From: Flavobacterium sp. ALJ2
GTDB taxonomy: Bacteria; Bacteroidota; Bacteroidia; Flavobacteriales; Flavobacteriaceae
Assembly: GCF_015594725.1 (NCBI RefSeq)
Contig: NZ_JADNRC010000016.1
Coordinates: 32,277 to 96,276, forward strand
Length of the DNA: 64,000 nucleotides
Reading direction: 5' to 3'
Under the pieces are notes generated by a model. The model was not told the origin of the DNA. It worked only from the letters and a program-made list of their open reading frames with translations, and did not search any database. How positions within the stretch are numbered: position 1 is the first letter of the stretch; each line of letters opens with the position of its first letter. Both the position numbers and the translations under genes were made by a program. This document shows, one piece after another, positions 1 to 8,646 of this stretch.

Positions 1-336
1 TATTCCCAAAGAATTATCTGGAGCAATAATATTTGGTGCCACATTTCGAGGTTTGTCTAAGATAATCGTAGTTGGTTTTTCGGATAAATCCAAAATTTGC
101 CAAGCTACTTCAGGAATATCCTTGAATACGTTGTACATCATTTTTTCACCATTCATTAGGCAAATCATACTTTGTGTTTCGGCTCTTTGTTTGAGTTTGT
201 ATATTTTAGCAACAGCTTCTGGGTTTGTTGCATCGCATCCTATTCCCCAAACAGTATCGGTTGGGTAAAGTATTATTCCGCCATCTTTAATAACTTCGTA
301 TGCGTTTTGAATTTCTGTATTTATGTCTTGACTCAT
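1..336 (-). CDS. tsaC: Threonylcarbamoyl-AMP synthase (Sua5/YrdC/TsaC family), partial
   Basis: The reading frame opens at ATG 336 and is still open at base 1, so only the N-terminal 112 residues are present. Residues 1-40 read like a YrdC domain: an ILYPTDTVWGIGCDA stretch followed by KIYKLKQR, the nucleotide/threonine-binding start of the Sua5/YrdC fold. This family makes L-threonylcarbamoyladenylate from threonine, bicarbonate and ATP for the t6A modification of ANN-decoding tRNAs. It lies 54 bp downstream of the aminotransferase gene on the same strand and may be co-transcribed with it. The family is clear; the C-terminus lies outside the window. Confidence 0.88.
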   Translation of the reverse strand, partial: MSQDINTEIQNAYEVIKDGGIILYPTDTVWGIGCDATNPEAVAKIYKLKQRAETQSMICLMNGEKMMYNVFKDIPEVAWQILDLSEKPTTIILDKPRNVAPNIIAPDNSLGI

Positions 337-390
337 AAGTTTGATTTTAAATGAGAAATATTTTTTGATAATAACAGTATATAACTGATA

Positions 391-1467
391 TTATGATGTT
401 AGTTTGTTTATAATTTGAGTAATTTTTTCTAAATCTTCGCGAGTAAGTCCTACATAAAGCGGTAAACATACTATTCGGGATGCAATAGATTCTGATATAG
501 GCATTACATCACCTTTTGTATAATTTATGGTGTTTAATGATGGATAAAAATAGCGTCTAGGAACTATATTTTCTTTTTGTAATTCTTCTTGAACCTTCAA
601 TAATGTAGTTTCAGAATCAAATAATAAAGGATAATAGCTATGATTCCAGTCTGTATTTTCTCTGATTTTTATGCTTTTTAAGTTGCTGAAATTTAGATTT
701 TCATTGTAAAAATCAGTTACCTTTTTTCTTTCATAAATAATATGTTCCATGTATGGGAAAATTGCCAATCCCATAGCCGATTGCAATTCAGAAATTTTCG
801 CATTTATTCCGAGGCCATGAAATTCAAGAGGACCATTATGACCAAAATTGTGACTGTAAAATAATCGATGGTGTATTTTATCATCATTACAGAACATTGC
901 TCCGCCTTCTCCTGTATGGAATAATTTTGTAGCATGAAAACTACAAGTACTTACATCTCCAAAATTGAATATCGATTGGTTCTTGTATTTAACCCCAAAA
1001 CAATGTGCAGCATCATAAATTACTTTTAGATCGTGTTTTTTTGCAATAGCTTCTATGGCGGTTACATGACATGGATTTCCGAAAACATGAGTTGCTAATA
1101 TTGCAGTAGTTTTAGGAGTTATTGCAGCTTCAATCTTAGTTTCGTCTATAGTTAGATATTCAGGATGAATGTCTACAAAAATAGGTTTACAATTCTCCCA
1201 CACAATTGCAGCCGAAGTAGCAACATATGAAAAAGGAGTTGTAATTATTTCGCCTCCTTTACCAAATAACTTTAATGCAATTTGTATCGGGATTGTACCG
1301 TTATTAGTGATTGTTAGGTTAGAAACACTAAGATAATCTTTAAGTTTTTGTTCTAGTTCTAATGTCAGTTCACCACGGTTTGTGAGCCAAGCTTTATCCC
1401 ACGCACGTTTTACATAAGAATTGTATTCTTCTTGTGGAGGTAAAAAAGTTTTGGTAACAGGAATCAT
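391..1467 (-). CDS. DegT/DnrJ/EryC1/StrS-family sugar aminotransferase
   Basis: This 358-aa protein is a PLP-dependent aminotransferase of the family that converts nucleotide-linked keto sugars to amino sugars. Visible motifs are the N-terminal TNRGELTLELE stretch, the DAAH motif near residues 152-155 (PLP ring nitrogen) and Lys181 in SFHATKLFHTGEGG, which should carry the PLP aldimine. Its length is normal. It resembles the VioA-type 4-amino-4,6-dideoxyhexose transaminases, but the exact sugar cannot be read from sequence. It is divergent from the acyl-carrier cassette that starts at 1724, so it may supply the amino sugar that the cassette acylates; that link is inference. Confidence 0.85.
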   Translation of the reverse strand: MIPVTKTFLPPQEEYNSYVKRAWDKAWLTNRGELTLELEQKLKDYLSVSNLTITNNGTIPIQIALKLFGKGGEIITTPFSYVATSAAIVWENCKPIFVDIHPEYLTIDETKIEAAITPKTTAILATHVFGNPCHVTAIEAIAKKHDLKVIYDAAHCFGVKYKNQSIFNFGDVSTCSFHATKLFHTGEGGAMFCNDDKIHHRLFYSHNFGHNGPLEFHGLGINAKISELQSAMGLAIFPYMEHIIYERKKVTDFYNENLNFSNLKSIKIRENTDWNHSYYPLLFDSETTLLKVQEELQKENIVPRRYFYPSLNTINYTKGDVMPISESIASRIVCLPLYVGLTREDLEKITQIINKLTS

Positions 1468-1517
1468 TTAATTATGGATTTAGTGAGTTTAATTAACCGT
1501 TAAGGGTAAACTATTGT

Positions 1518-1525
1518 TATATTTG
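1518..1525 (+). promoter_or_regulatory. Candidate -7 element in the divergent 1468-1723 gap
   Basis: TATATTTG matches the Bacteroidota -7 consensus TAnnTTTG and points toward the acyl-carrier cassette about 200 bp downstream. I see no clear -33 element at the expected spacing. The rest of the 256-bp gap between the aminotransferase and the acyl carrier protein is AT-rich and has no gene I can support. Confidence 0.35.
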
Positions 1526-1723
1526 CGGGGTAAAAATAGGAAAAGAAACCTGATTTTTTGGTATATGTGAGTATTATAAAAAGAAGAAGAAAAAATTTGA
1601 GTATCTGATTGTTTGAAAAACAAGATTTTAAGAATTGACTTCCTTTTGCCAAATGTGTGGTTTTTCTTTAGTTTTTATTGAAATTAATAAAATAATAAAA
1701 CCCAAAATAAATTTAAGAATACT

Positions 1724-1954
1724 ATGGAAATCAACACTTTTTTGCAAAATTTTGCAGATATTTTAGATGATACGGATGCAACATTAATAAAACAAGAAAC
1801 TGTTTTTAGAGATTTACAAGAATGGGATTCATTAACGGCTTTATCATTAATTGCTATGGCAGATGAAGAGTATTCAGTAAAATTAACTGGAGATGATATT
1901 AAATCTTCAAATACATTAAACGATATCTTCGAAATAATAAAAAATAAAGGGTAA
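1724..1954 (+). CDS. Dedicated acyl carrier protein
   Basis: This 76-aa acidic helical protein has the carrier-protein signature EWDSL, with Ser36 as the predicted 4'-phosphopantetheine attachment site. It is followed by the helix-II sequence LTALSLIAMADEEY. It is not the housekeeping AcpP, which has a DSLD motif and lies beside fabF in flavobacteria. It is the first gene of a packed set with KAS III, ketoreductase, Rieske oxygenase and acyltransferase genes; the next start follows after only 5 bp. It probably holds the growing acyl chain as a thioester until transfer. The family is certain; the acyl group is inferred. Confidence 0.9.
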   Translation: MEINTFLQNFADILDDTDATLIKQETVFRDLQEWDSLTALSLIAMADEEYSVKLTGDDIKSSNTLNDIFEIIKNKG

Positions 1955-1959
1955 GTAAA

Positions 1960-3015
1960 ATGGCTACTTTTTCAGTAAATAATATTGCAATAAAAGGTAT
2001 TTCATGTTGCGTTCCCAAAAATAAGGAACGCAATATTGATTTAGAGATATTGTCACAGGAAGAAATTCAAAAATTCATTGCTGTAACAGGAGTGGAAGAA
2101 CGACGTATAGCAACCAAAGAAATTTGTACTTCTGATTTGTGCTGTGAAGCTGCTGAAAAATTAATCAAAGATTTAAATTGGCAAAAAGAAGAAATAGAAA
2201 TTTTAGTTTTTGTTTCTCAAACAGCCGATTATATTTTACCTGTTTCTGCAGCCATACTTCAGGACAGATTGGGATTGTCTACAAATTGTATAGCCTTTGA
2301 TGTGCCATTAGGTTGCTCAGGTTATGTTTATGGTATGTCGATAATTGCTAGTATGATGAAAACTACTGGTATAAAAAAGGGATTATTACTTGCTGGAGAT
2401 ACAATAAGTAAAATTATTTCAAAAAATGATAAAAGTACATTACCCCTTTTTGGTGATGCCGGAAGCGTGACCGCTTTAGAATTGACAATAGATTCCTCAG
2501 AACTTATTTTTGATTTGGGGTCAGATGGATCAGGATATAAAACGATAATTATTCCTGATGGTGGATCTAGAAATAGAATAAATGAGGATTCGTTAAAAAT
2601 TGAAAAAATAGAAGAGGGGATCAGCCGAAATTCCTGTGATTTGATTCTAGACGGTATGGATGTTTTTAGTTTTGGAATATCGCAAGGACCAAAAACAGTG
2701 AATAAACTTATCGAAAAGTTTGAAATAGATAAAGATAAAATAGATTATTTTATTTTTCATCAAGCAAATATGATGATGAATAAAATGATTTCGAAAAAAA
2801 TGAAACTTCCTATAGAGAAAGTACCATACTCATTGAAAAAATTCGGGAATACTTCTTCGGCTACAATACCCTTGACTATTGTTTCTGAATTAAAAGAAGA
2901 TATTTTGAATAAATCGACAAATTTAATTATGTGTGGGTTTGGAGTTGGATTATCATGGGGAACTATGTTTGCTAAAGATTGTAAAATAGATTGTCTGGAT
3001 TTAATAGAAATATAG
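1960..3015 (+). CDS. 3-oxoacyl-ACP synthase III (KAS III) family protein, copy 1
   Basis: This 351-aa FabH-like thiolase-fold enzyme has the catalytic triad visible as Cys119 (PLGCSGYVYG), His267 (FIFHQAN) and Asn297 (FGNTSS). These enzymes condense a CoA-activated starter with malonyl-ACP to give a 3-oxoacyl-ACP. The N-terminal GVEERR and the central GDAGS are also typical. It sits between the carrier protein and a ketoreductase. A second, divergent KAS III follows at 4841, so this is not the housekeeping fabH. It probably performs the first condensation on the cassette's carrier protein. Substrate choice cannot be read from sequence. Confidence 0.9.
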   Translation: MATFSVNNIAIKGISCCVPKNKERNIDLEILSQEEIQKFIAVTGVEERRIATKEICTSDLCCEAAEKLIKDLNWQKEEIEILVFVSQTADYILPVSAAILQDRLGLSTNCIAFDVPLGCSGYVYGMSIIASMMKTTGIKKGLLLAGDTISKIISKNDKSTLPLFGDAGSVTALELTIDSSELIFDLGSDGSGYKTIIIPDGGSRNRINEDSLKIEKIEEGISRNSCDLILDGMDVFSFGISQGPKTVNKLIEKFEIDKDKIDYFIFHQANMMMNKMISKKMKLPIEKVPYSLKKFGNTSSATIPLTIVSELKEDILNKSTNLIMCGFGVGLSWGTMFAKDCKIDCLDLIEI

Positions 3016-3017
3016 GA

Positions 3018-3755
3018 ATGATTACATTAAAAGATAAAAATATATTGGTTACAGGAGCTTCGTCTGGAATCGGGAGACAAATTGCTATAATGGCTTCTGA
3101 ATTAGGAGCTACAGTTACTGTTCTTGGAAGAAATATAGAAAGATTAAATGAAACAATTTCATTACTAACAGGGACAGGACATAAGATGTTTTCTGTTGAT
3201 CTTTCGGTTTCTAGTGATATTGATCAATTAATTATTGAAAGTTTGCCTTATGATGGAGTAGTTTTTAATGCAGGTATAGTAGAATATTTGCCTGTTAAAT
3301 TTTTAAATGACAATAAGATTAGTTCTGTTTTTGCTACAAATTTTGATAGTAATGTCATATTGAGCCAAAAATTAATCAAAAAAAAGTTGTTAAATAAAAA
3401 AGGGTCTCTTGTTTTTGTTTCTTCAATTTCTTCAAAACTAGGTGTTCCTGGTACAGCTATGTATGCAGCATCAAAAGCGGCGCTTTCTTCTTTTTCAAAA
3501 GTATTAGCTTCAGAATTAGCTCCTCAAGGGATAAGATCCAATAGTGTTTGTCCTGGGATAATCAGGACAGCTATGACTGAGCAAGCCAGCGATGTAGTTT
3601 CTCAAGAAGAATTAAAAAAGGCAGAGTCAGAATATCCATTAGGATATGGAGAGCCGTCAGATGTAGGAGGATTAATTATGTACTTATTAAGTGACATGAG
3701 TAAATGGATGACAGGTTCGGATTTAATTATTGATGGAGGTTTCACGCTGAAATAA
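3018..3755 (+). CDS. SDR-family ketoreductase (FabG-like)
   Basis: A 245-aa short-chain dehydrogenase/reductase. It shows the Rossmann motif TGASSGIG (residues 12-19), NAG (84-86), catalytic Ser136 and the YAASK motif with Tyr149 and Lys153. The C-terminal IDGGF is also typical. I chose ATG 3018, two bases after the stop of the KAS gene. An in-frame ATG at 2991 would overlap that gene and add nine residues not seen in the family. In context it probably reduces the 3-oxoacyl-ACP made by the flanking KAS III enzymes to a 3-hydroxyacyl-ACP with NADPH. A sugar-oxidising SDR is a less likely alternative. Confidence 0.85.
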   Translation: MITLKDKNILVTGASSGIGRQIAIMASELGATVTVLGRNIERLNETISLLTGTGHKMFSVDLSVSSDIDQLIIESLPYDGVVFNAGIVEYLPVKFLNDNKISSVFATNFDSNVILSQKLIKKKLLNKKGSLVFVSSISSKLGVPGTAMYAASKAALSSFSKVLASELAPQGIRSNSVCPGIIRTAMTEQASDVVSQEELKKAESEYPLGYGEPSDVGGLIMYLLSDMSKWMTGSDLIIDGGFTLK

Positions 3756-3762
3756 AAATATT

Positions 3763-4851
3763 ATGAATTCAAATATATCAGCTGTTCATTATTATGACAA
3801 TGAAATTTTTGCTCGAGAAAATGATCTGTTATTTAATAAAATATGGCATTTTGTTGGGTTTAGGTTTGATTTTGAAAATGAGAATGATTTTGTTACTTTG
3901 AAAATTTCAGGAACACCCATTGTAATTCAAAATGTGAGGGGAACTATTAAAGCTTTTTTGAATGTTTGTTCTCATCGATTCTCAATAATCCAACAAGATA
4001 AATCAGGGAATAGACCCTTGATGTGTCCATATCATGGTTGGGCTTATGATAAAGATGGAATTCCGAGTGGGATACCTAAAAAACCATTATTTAAGAAATT
4101 TTCAAAAGAAGAGCTTTGCGAAATGAAATTGAAAGAATTTAAAGTTTCTTTCTGTGGTAATTTATGTTTTGTCTCTTTAAATGAAACTATTGAACCTCTT
4201 GAGGAGTTTATAGGTATTTTTTATGATGAATTAAAAAAAATGTCTTTGGCATTAGGAGATCGAATTGACATTAATGCAATGGAAATTACTGCAAATTGGA
4301 AGGTTGTTGTTGAGAACACTCTTGAAAGCTACCATGTAGGTTTGATTCACGCTGAAACACTTGCCAAACTGGAGCCTTCTGGATTAGATTTTGAATTTGA
4401 TAAAAATAATTCAAGTTGGACAAGTAGCTTAAATATTGTAAAAGATAAAGGGGGGTATAAAAAAATAAATACTTATTTTTCACCTCGAAGTTATGATATT
4501 GAAGGTTATAAACATATATTAATTTTTCCTAACTTATTAATATCAAGTACGCATGGTATATCGTTTAATTATTCAGTAATAGAACCTATAACTTCGAATG
4601 TATCAAAATTCACAAGTCATGTTTTTACTACAACAAAAAATAGCCCAGATGCAAAATCAGTTTTAATTAAAGCCTTTGAAGAATCACTAATTAATTTTAA
4701 CAGACAAGTTTTTGATGAAGATAAAGCAGTTTGTCAATTAGTTCAGCAAGGTGTAAAACATACAAATCAGTTGGGTAAACTTTCTGATGAGGAGGAACGA
4801 GTGCATCATTTTCAAAATACATATATAAAATTATTAGAGAATGAAAGCTAA
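3763..4851 (+). CDS. Rieske [2Fe-2S] non-haem iron oxygenase, alpha-subunit type
   Basis: This 362-aa protein has a Rieske domain with the cluster ligands Cys69-x-His71 and Cys88-x2-His91 (CPYH). It has a catalytic mononuclear-iron motif ENTLESYHVGLIH, giving His191 and His196 as metal ligands and Glu188 in the usual bridging region. This matches aromatic-ring-hydroxylating or demethylating oxygenase alpha subunits. It is flanked by a ketoreductase and a KAS III on the same strand, and overlaps the next gene by 11 bp. It may hydroxylate the carrier-bound acyl chain or the amino sugar. No ferredoxin or reductase partner is encoded nearby, so electrons must come from elsewhere. The family is certain; the substrate is unknown. 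Confidence 0.9.
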   Translation: MNSNISAVHYYDNEIFARENDLLFNKIWHFVGFRFDFENENDFVTLKISGTPIVIQNVRGTIKAFLNVCSHRFSIIQQDKSGNRPLMCPYHGWAYDKDGIPSGIPKKPLFKKFSKEELCEMKLKEFKVSFCGNLCFVSLNETIEPLEEFIGIFYDELKKMSLALGDRIDINAMEITANWKVVVENTLESYHVGLIHAETLAKLEPSGLDFEFDKNNSSWTSSLNIVKDKGGYKKINTYFSPRSYDIEGYKHILIFPNLLISSTHGISFNYSVIEPITSNVSKFTSHVFTTTKNSPDAKSVLIKAFEESLINFNRQVFDEDKAVCQLVQQGVKHTNQLGKLSDEEERVHHFQNTYIKLLENES

Positions 4852-5851
4852 TATAAAAGCCATTTCGTATTATCTACCAGAAGCTGTTTTATCAAATGAT
4901 TTAATTAATCAGGAGTTTCCAGAGTGGGATATTGAAAAAATCAGTTCAAAAACAGGAATAAATTCACGTCACATTAGCGCGAATGATGAATTTTCATCAG
5001 ATATGGCAGTAAAAGCTGCTAATAAATTATTTTCGGAACATAATATAGATAAATCAACTATTGATTTTTTATTGTTCTGTACCCAAAGCCCTGATTATTT
5101 TTTGCCAACTACAGCCTGTATTATTCAGGAAAAATTAGGACTAAATACTACTATAGGAGCCTTAGATTTTAATTTAGGATGCTCAGGATTTGTATATGGT
5201 TTGAGTTTAGCAAAAGGACTTATTGCTGGAGGAATGGCAAATAATGTTTTGTTGATTACTTCAGAAACCTATTCAAAGTTTATTCACCCTAAAGATAAAA
5301 GCAATAAAACTATTTTTGGAGATGCTGCAGCTGCAACGTTAATAAGTAGTGAAGAAGGGTTTTGTTCAATTGGAAATTTTGTTTTTGGAACAGATGGGAA
5401 AGGAGCCGAAAATCTAATTGTAAAACAAGGAGGAATGCGTTTCCCAGTTTCAGACGATAATGAAGATATTTCGGATGAGTTTGGAAATATTAGAAATGAT
5501 AAAAATTTATTCATGAATGGAACTGAAATCTTCAATTTTACAGGAGAATTTGTTCCAAAACTGACAGAAGCTATTTTAGAAAAATCTAATTTAATCAAAG
5601 AAGATATAGATTTATTTATTTTTCATCAGGCAAATAAATACATGCTTAATCATCTGAGAAAAAAAATAAAAATACCAGAGGAAAAATTCTTTATCTCAAT
5701 GCAACATTGTGGTAATACCGTTTCGTCTACAATACCAATTGCCTTATATGAAGCTCAAAAAGAGGGGAGACTGGTTAATTGTTGTAATTTAATTTTGGCT
5801 GGTTTTGGAGTAGGATATTCTTGGGCTGCTTGTAACATAATAATTGAATAA
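4841..5851 (+). CDS. 3-oxoacyl-ACP synthase III (KAS III) family protein, copy 2
   Basis: This 336-aa FabH-like enzyme has the triad Cys114 (NLGCSGFVYG), His262 (FIFHQAN) and Asn292 (CGNTVSS). It shares the fold and signature motifs with the copy at 1960 but differs along its whole length, so the two are paralogues rather than a recent duplication. It overlaps the oxygenase gene by 11 bp and shares a base with the next gene (TAATG), which implies translational coupling. Two KAS III proteins around one ketoreductase would allow two successive condensations, for example butyryl then hexanoyl level. This order is inferred. Confidence 0.9.
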   Translation: MKANIKAISYYLPEAVLSNDLINQEFPEWDIEKISSKTGINSRHISANDEFSSDMAVKAANKLFSEHNIDKSTIDFLLFCTQSPDYFLPTTACIIQEKLGLNTTIGALDFNLGCSGFVYGLSLAKGLIAGGMANNVLLITSETYSKFIHPKDKSNKTIFGDAAAATLISSEEGFCSIGNFVFGTDGKGAENLIVKQGGMRFPVSDDNEDISDEFGNIRNDKNLFMNGTEIFNFTGEFVPKLTEAILEKSNLIKEDIDLFIFHQANKYMLNHLRKKIKIPEEKFFISMQHCGNTVSSTIPIALYEAQKEGRLVNCCNLILAGFGVGYSWAACNIIIE

Positions 5852-6486
5852 TGAAGAATTTAATAATAATCGGTGCAAGAGGTTATGGACGTGAAGTTTA
5901 TAATTTAGCTATGCAATGTGTTGGTTATCAGAGTGATTATGTTGTTAAAGGTTTTTTAGATGATAAATCAGATGCACTTGTTGGTTTTGATAATTATCCA
6001 GAAATTATTTCATCTGTAGAGAATTATGAAATCCAAGATAATGATGTATTTATTTGCGCTTTAGGAAGTGTAAAATGGAAAAAGCATTATATAGAATTGA
6101 TTCTTAGTAAAGGAGGTAAATTTACTAATTTAATACATCCTACTGTAATAATTAATTCAAATGTAAAAATGGGAAATGGGTTAATTGTTTTTATGTATTC
6201 AAACATTAGCAATGATTGTGAAATAGATGATTATGTAACAATTCAAGGATTTGTTGCAATTGGACATGATTCTAGAATAGGTAAATGGACACATATTAAC
6301 GCTTATAGTTTTATGGGAGGTTATGCTACTTTAGAGGAAGAAGTTTGCTTAAACACGAGAGCTACAATATTACCAAATGTTGTTGTTCGAAAAGGAGCTA
6401 CCGTTGGTGCAGCAAGTTTAGTTATTAGGAATGTAAAAGAGAATACTACAGTTTTTGGAGTTCCAGCGAAAAAGCTAGAATTTTAA
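5851..6486 (+). CDS. NeuD/PglD-like sugar O/N-acyltransferase
   Basis: A 211-aa protein with an N-terminal nucleotide-sugar binding Rossmann-like part (IIIGARGYGREVYN) and a C-terminal left-handed beta-helix of hexapeptide repeats from about residue 95. The conserved catalytic His is His139 in AIGHDSRIG, and the protein ends with the usual FGVPAKKL. PglD acetylates the 4-amine of UDP-4-amino sugars and NeuD acetylates sialic acid. Here the likely donor is the cassette's acyl-ACP rather than acetyl-CoA, but that is inference. Its start overlaps the stop of the KAS III gene. A plain acetyl-CoA donor remains possible. Confidence 0.85.
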   Translation: MKNLIIIGARGYGREVYNLAMQCVGYQSDYVVKGFLDDKSDALVGFDNYPEIISSVENYEIQDNDVFICALGSVKWKKHYIELILSKGGKFTNLIHPTVIINSNVKMGNGLIVFMYSNISNDCEIDDYVTIQGFVAIGHDSRIGKWTHINAYSFMGGYATLEEEVCLNTRATILPNVVVRKGATVGAASLVIRNVKENTTVFGVPAKKLEF

Positions 6487-6506
6487 TATCATTATATAGA
6501 TAATAT

Positions 6507-7685
6507 ATGAAAGTGAAAAACAAAAAAAATGTTTTGATGATTTGTTCTTGGCTAGATCATAAATTAGGGCTAGGAGGTTTTTTTATAGATCAGGCATTGA
6601 TGTTGAGTGGGGATTTTAATTTCATTCTAGTAAATTTCAGACCTGTTAAAATTAAAAACATTAAACAAATTTTTAAAACTGAAAAATTTGTTTACGAAGA
6701 TAAAATTACAATTGTCTATTTATATTATCCCGTATTGAAGTTGATTAAAGGAGGTTTTTTTGCAAAATTAATTGAAAAGAAATCTTTAAATATTTTAAAT
6801 CAATTTCTAAAAAAGGAAAAAATAAAAATTGATTTAGTTCATGCTCAAGGGATATTTGATGCTGCATTTTGGGCGTTAAGCTACCATGAAAAATATGGAG
6901 TTCCTTATATGTTAACTGAACACAATCAATTTAAATTAAGAAATGTAAAAAGAAAAAAAATAAGAAAACTGGATGAGGTTTTAAAGAAATCGAATTCTAA
7001 TCTAGTTGTTAGTAATGATTTGATCAGACAATTAGCAACTAATGGTTTTTTCTATGATTTTGTAAACATTGGAAATTTAGTTGATGAGAAAATATTTAAT
7101 TATAAAGAAACAAAACAAGGAGAGTATTTTGAAATTATGACGGTAGGAGCTTTCGACCCCCTTAAAGATCAAATTACGGCATTAAAAGCTTTGAAAATTA
7201 TTGATGATTTAAATATTGAAAAAATTAAATTTACTTGGATTGGTATTAATGCCTGGAGTACAGGAGTTGATCAGGAAGAAGAAGTTAATAGATTAATTTC
7301 GGGTTTTGGATATAAAAACATAAAAATTGAAGTAGTTAAAATCGGATCAAAAGCTGAGATTGTTTCTGCTTTATAAAAATCAGATGTTTTTGTTTTTACA
7401 AGTATATGTGAAACTTTTGGAATTTCTCCTCTAGAGGCTTTATTTACAGGGGTCCCAGTTATTACCACGCAATCAGGAGGTATAAATGAATTTATGAATA
7501 GTGAGAATGGTATTGTTATACCAGTTAAGGATTTCAAAGCTTTGGCAGAAAGTATCTTAAAAGTTTTAAATAAAGAATTGAATTTTAATAAGGAACTAAT
7601 ATCTAGAGAAAGCATTGCTAAATTTGGATCGGACGCATTTATAGAAAAAATGACTTCAGTTTATAATAATGCCTTTGTAAAGTGA
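6507..7685 (+). pseudogene. GT4-family glycosyltransferase interrupted by an in-frame stop
   Basis: Residues 1-289 form the N-terminal and linker parts of a GT4 glycosyltransferase. They end at TAA 7374-7376 directly after the sequence EIVSAL. The same frame continues without another stop to 7685 and encodes the typical GT4 C-terminal part: KSDVFVFTS, then ETFGISPLEAL, then GVPVITTQSGG with the E-x7-E type active site. A single C-to-T change (CAA to TAA, Gln to stop) would explain it; the restored protein would be 392 aa, normal for GT4. Cleavage of the fold before the nucleotide-sugar site should abolish activity. Strain-specific loss, a clonal mutation or a base-calling error are all possible. 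Confidence 0.88.
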
Positions 7686-7807
7686 TTTGTAAAAGAATAT
7701 ATTAAAAAGGAATTGTATTTTATATAAAAATGAAATGCTTTTTTAGAAGTTAATGGCTTCTAATAGTATATCTATTTCAAGCTAAAAGAAATAGTTTAAG
7801 GCACCAA

Positions 7808-7844
7808 AAATAAAGTCTCTGTTATTGAAACAGAGACTTTATTT
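7808..7844. terminator. Bidirectional intrinsic terminator
   Basis: A 16-bp perfect stem (7808-7823 paired with 7829-7844, core AAGTCTCTGTT/AACAGAGACTT) with a 5-nt loop is flanked by A-rich and T-rich tracts. It lies between the convergent GT4 pseudogene and the GT2 gene, and the GT2 stop codon is inside the stem. It can end transcription from both sides. The 120 bases before it hold no gene I can support. Confidence 0.85.
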
Positions 7845-8637
7845 TATAATTTAATTTTTGAAAAAAAGAAAAATCTTTAGATTTAATTTTTAAAATCTGT
7901 TTGTTCAGTATTTTTTGAATATCCGAATCAAAATATGTTTTTAGCTTATTGAGAAAATCAATCATTATTATTCTTTGCTCAGCATCTTTTTTAGAAGACC
8001 AATAAGAAGTATTATGAATACGGTATACAGACATGATTTTGTCTATATATTTAATTTTTCCATGTTGAGCATTAAGCATGTGTAAAAAATAATCTCCAAT
8101 AGGTGCTTCGCTAAAATATTTTGGTAATTCTCCAAAAAGATTATTTCGGTAAATTACACTTGGGGTATGAATGTAATTGTTTTTTGCAAGATCATTAATA
8201 GTAGTAATCTCGGGAATCTTCTTTTTTTTGTTATCTTCCTTGAGTTCTGTTCCAGTTAGTAAATAAACATTATGAAAACAAATACTAAAATCTGGGTTAT
8301 TTTCTAAGAAATCAGTCTGAATTTGTAATTTTTGATTATCACACCAATAGTCATCACCTTCGCATGAAGCAATATATTTGCCAGAAGCTTTATTTAATGC
8401 AGAAACAGAGTTAGGCATCATTCCTAAATTAGTTTCATTATTGTAATATTTTGCTTTGTAACCATTTGGGTTATTGGCTAATGTATCTCTGATTACAGCG
8501 TCAGTATCATCTGTAGAGTTATCATTTGAGATAATTAATTCAAATTCAAAATTGGTATTTTGTGACAAGACACTTTCTATGGCTTGTTTGATATATGGAG
8601 AGTGATTATAAGTAATCATTATAACGCTTACAAGCAT
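7822..8637 (-). CDS. GT2-family glycosyltransferase
   Basis: A 271-aa GT-A fold glycosyltransferase. The N-terminus MLVSVIMITYNHSPYIKQAI is the standard GT2 start. It is followed by SNDNSTDDT (nucleotide binding, about residues 38-45) and EGDDYW near residue 93, the metal-binding DxD region. It is 9 bp downstream of the next glycosyltransferase-like gene and forms a three-gene minus-strand group (10591 to 7822). It probably transfers a sugar from a nucleotide donor during LPS or capsule assembly at the inner membrane face. Donor and acceptor are not identifiable. Confidence 0.85.
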   Translation of the reverse strand: MLVSVIMITYNHSPYIKQAIESVLSQNTNFEFELIISNDNSTDDTDAVIRDTLANNPNGYKAKYYNNETNLGMMPNSVSALNKASGKYIASCEGDDYWCDNQKLQIQTDFLENNPDFSICFHNVYLLTGTELKEDNKKKKIPEITTINDLAKNNYIHTPSVIYRNNLFGELPKYFSEAPIGDYFLHMLNAQHGKIKYIDKIMSVYRIHNTSYWSSKKDAEQRIIMIDFLNKLKTYFDSDIQKILNKQILKIKSKDFSFFQKLNYKIKSLFQ

Positions 8638-8646
8638 ATGGGGTAG

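Noticed and set aside
53..354. Two plus-strand reading frames over the first 350 bases
   Set aside because: They overlap the minus-strand YrdC-domain gene, which has clear family motifs. The plus-strand translations look like random shadows.
2991..3017. Upstream ATG 2991 as start of the ketoreductase
   Set aside because: It overlaps the KAS III gene by 25 bases and adds nine residues before the normal SDR start; ATG 3018 directly follows the stop.
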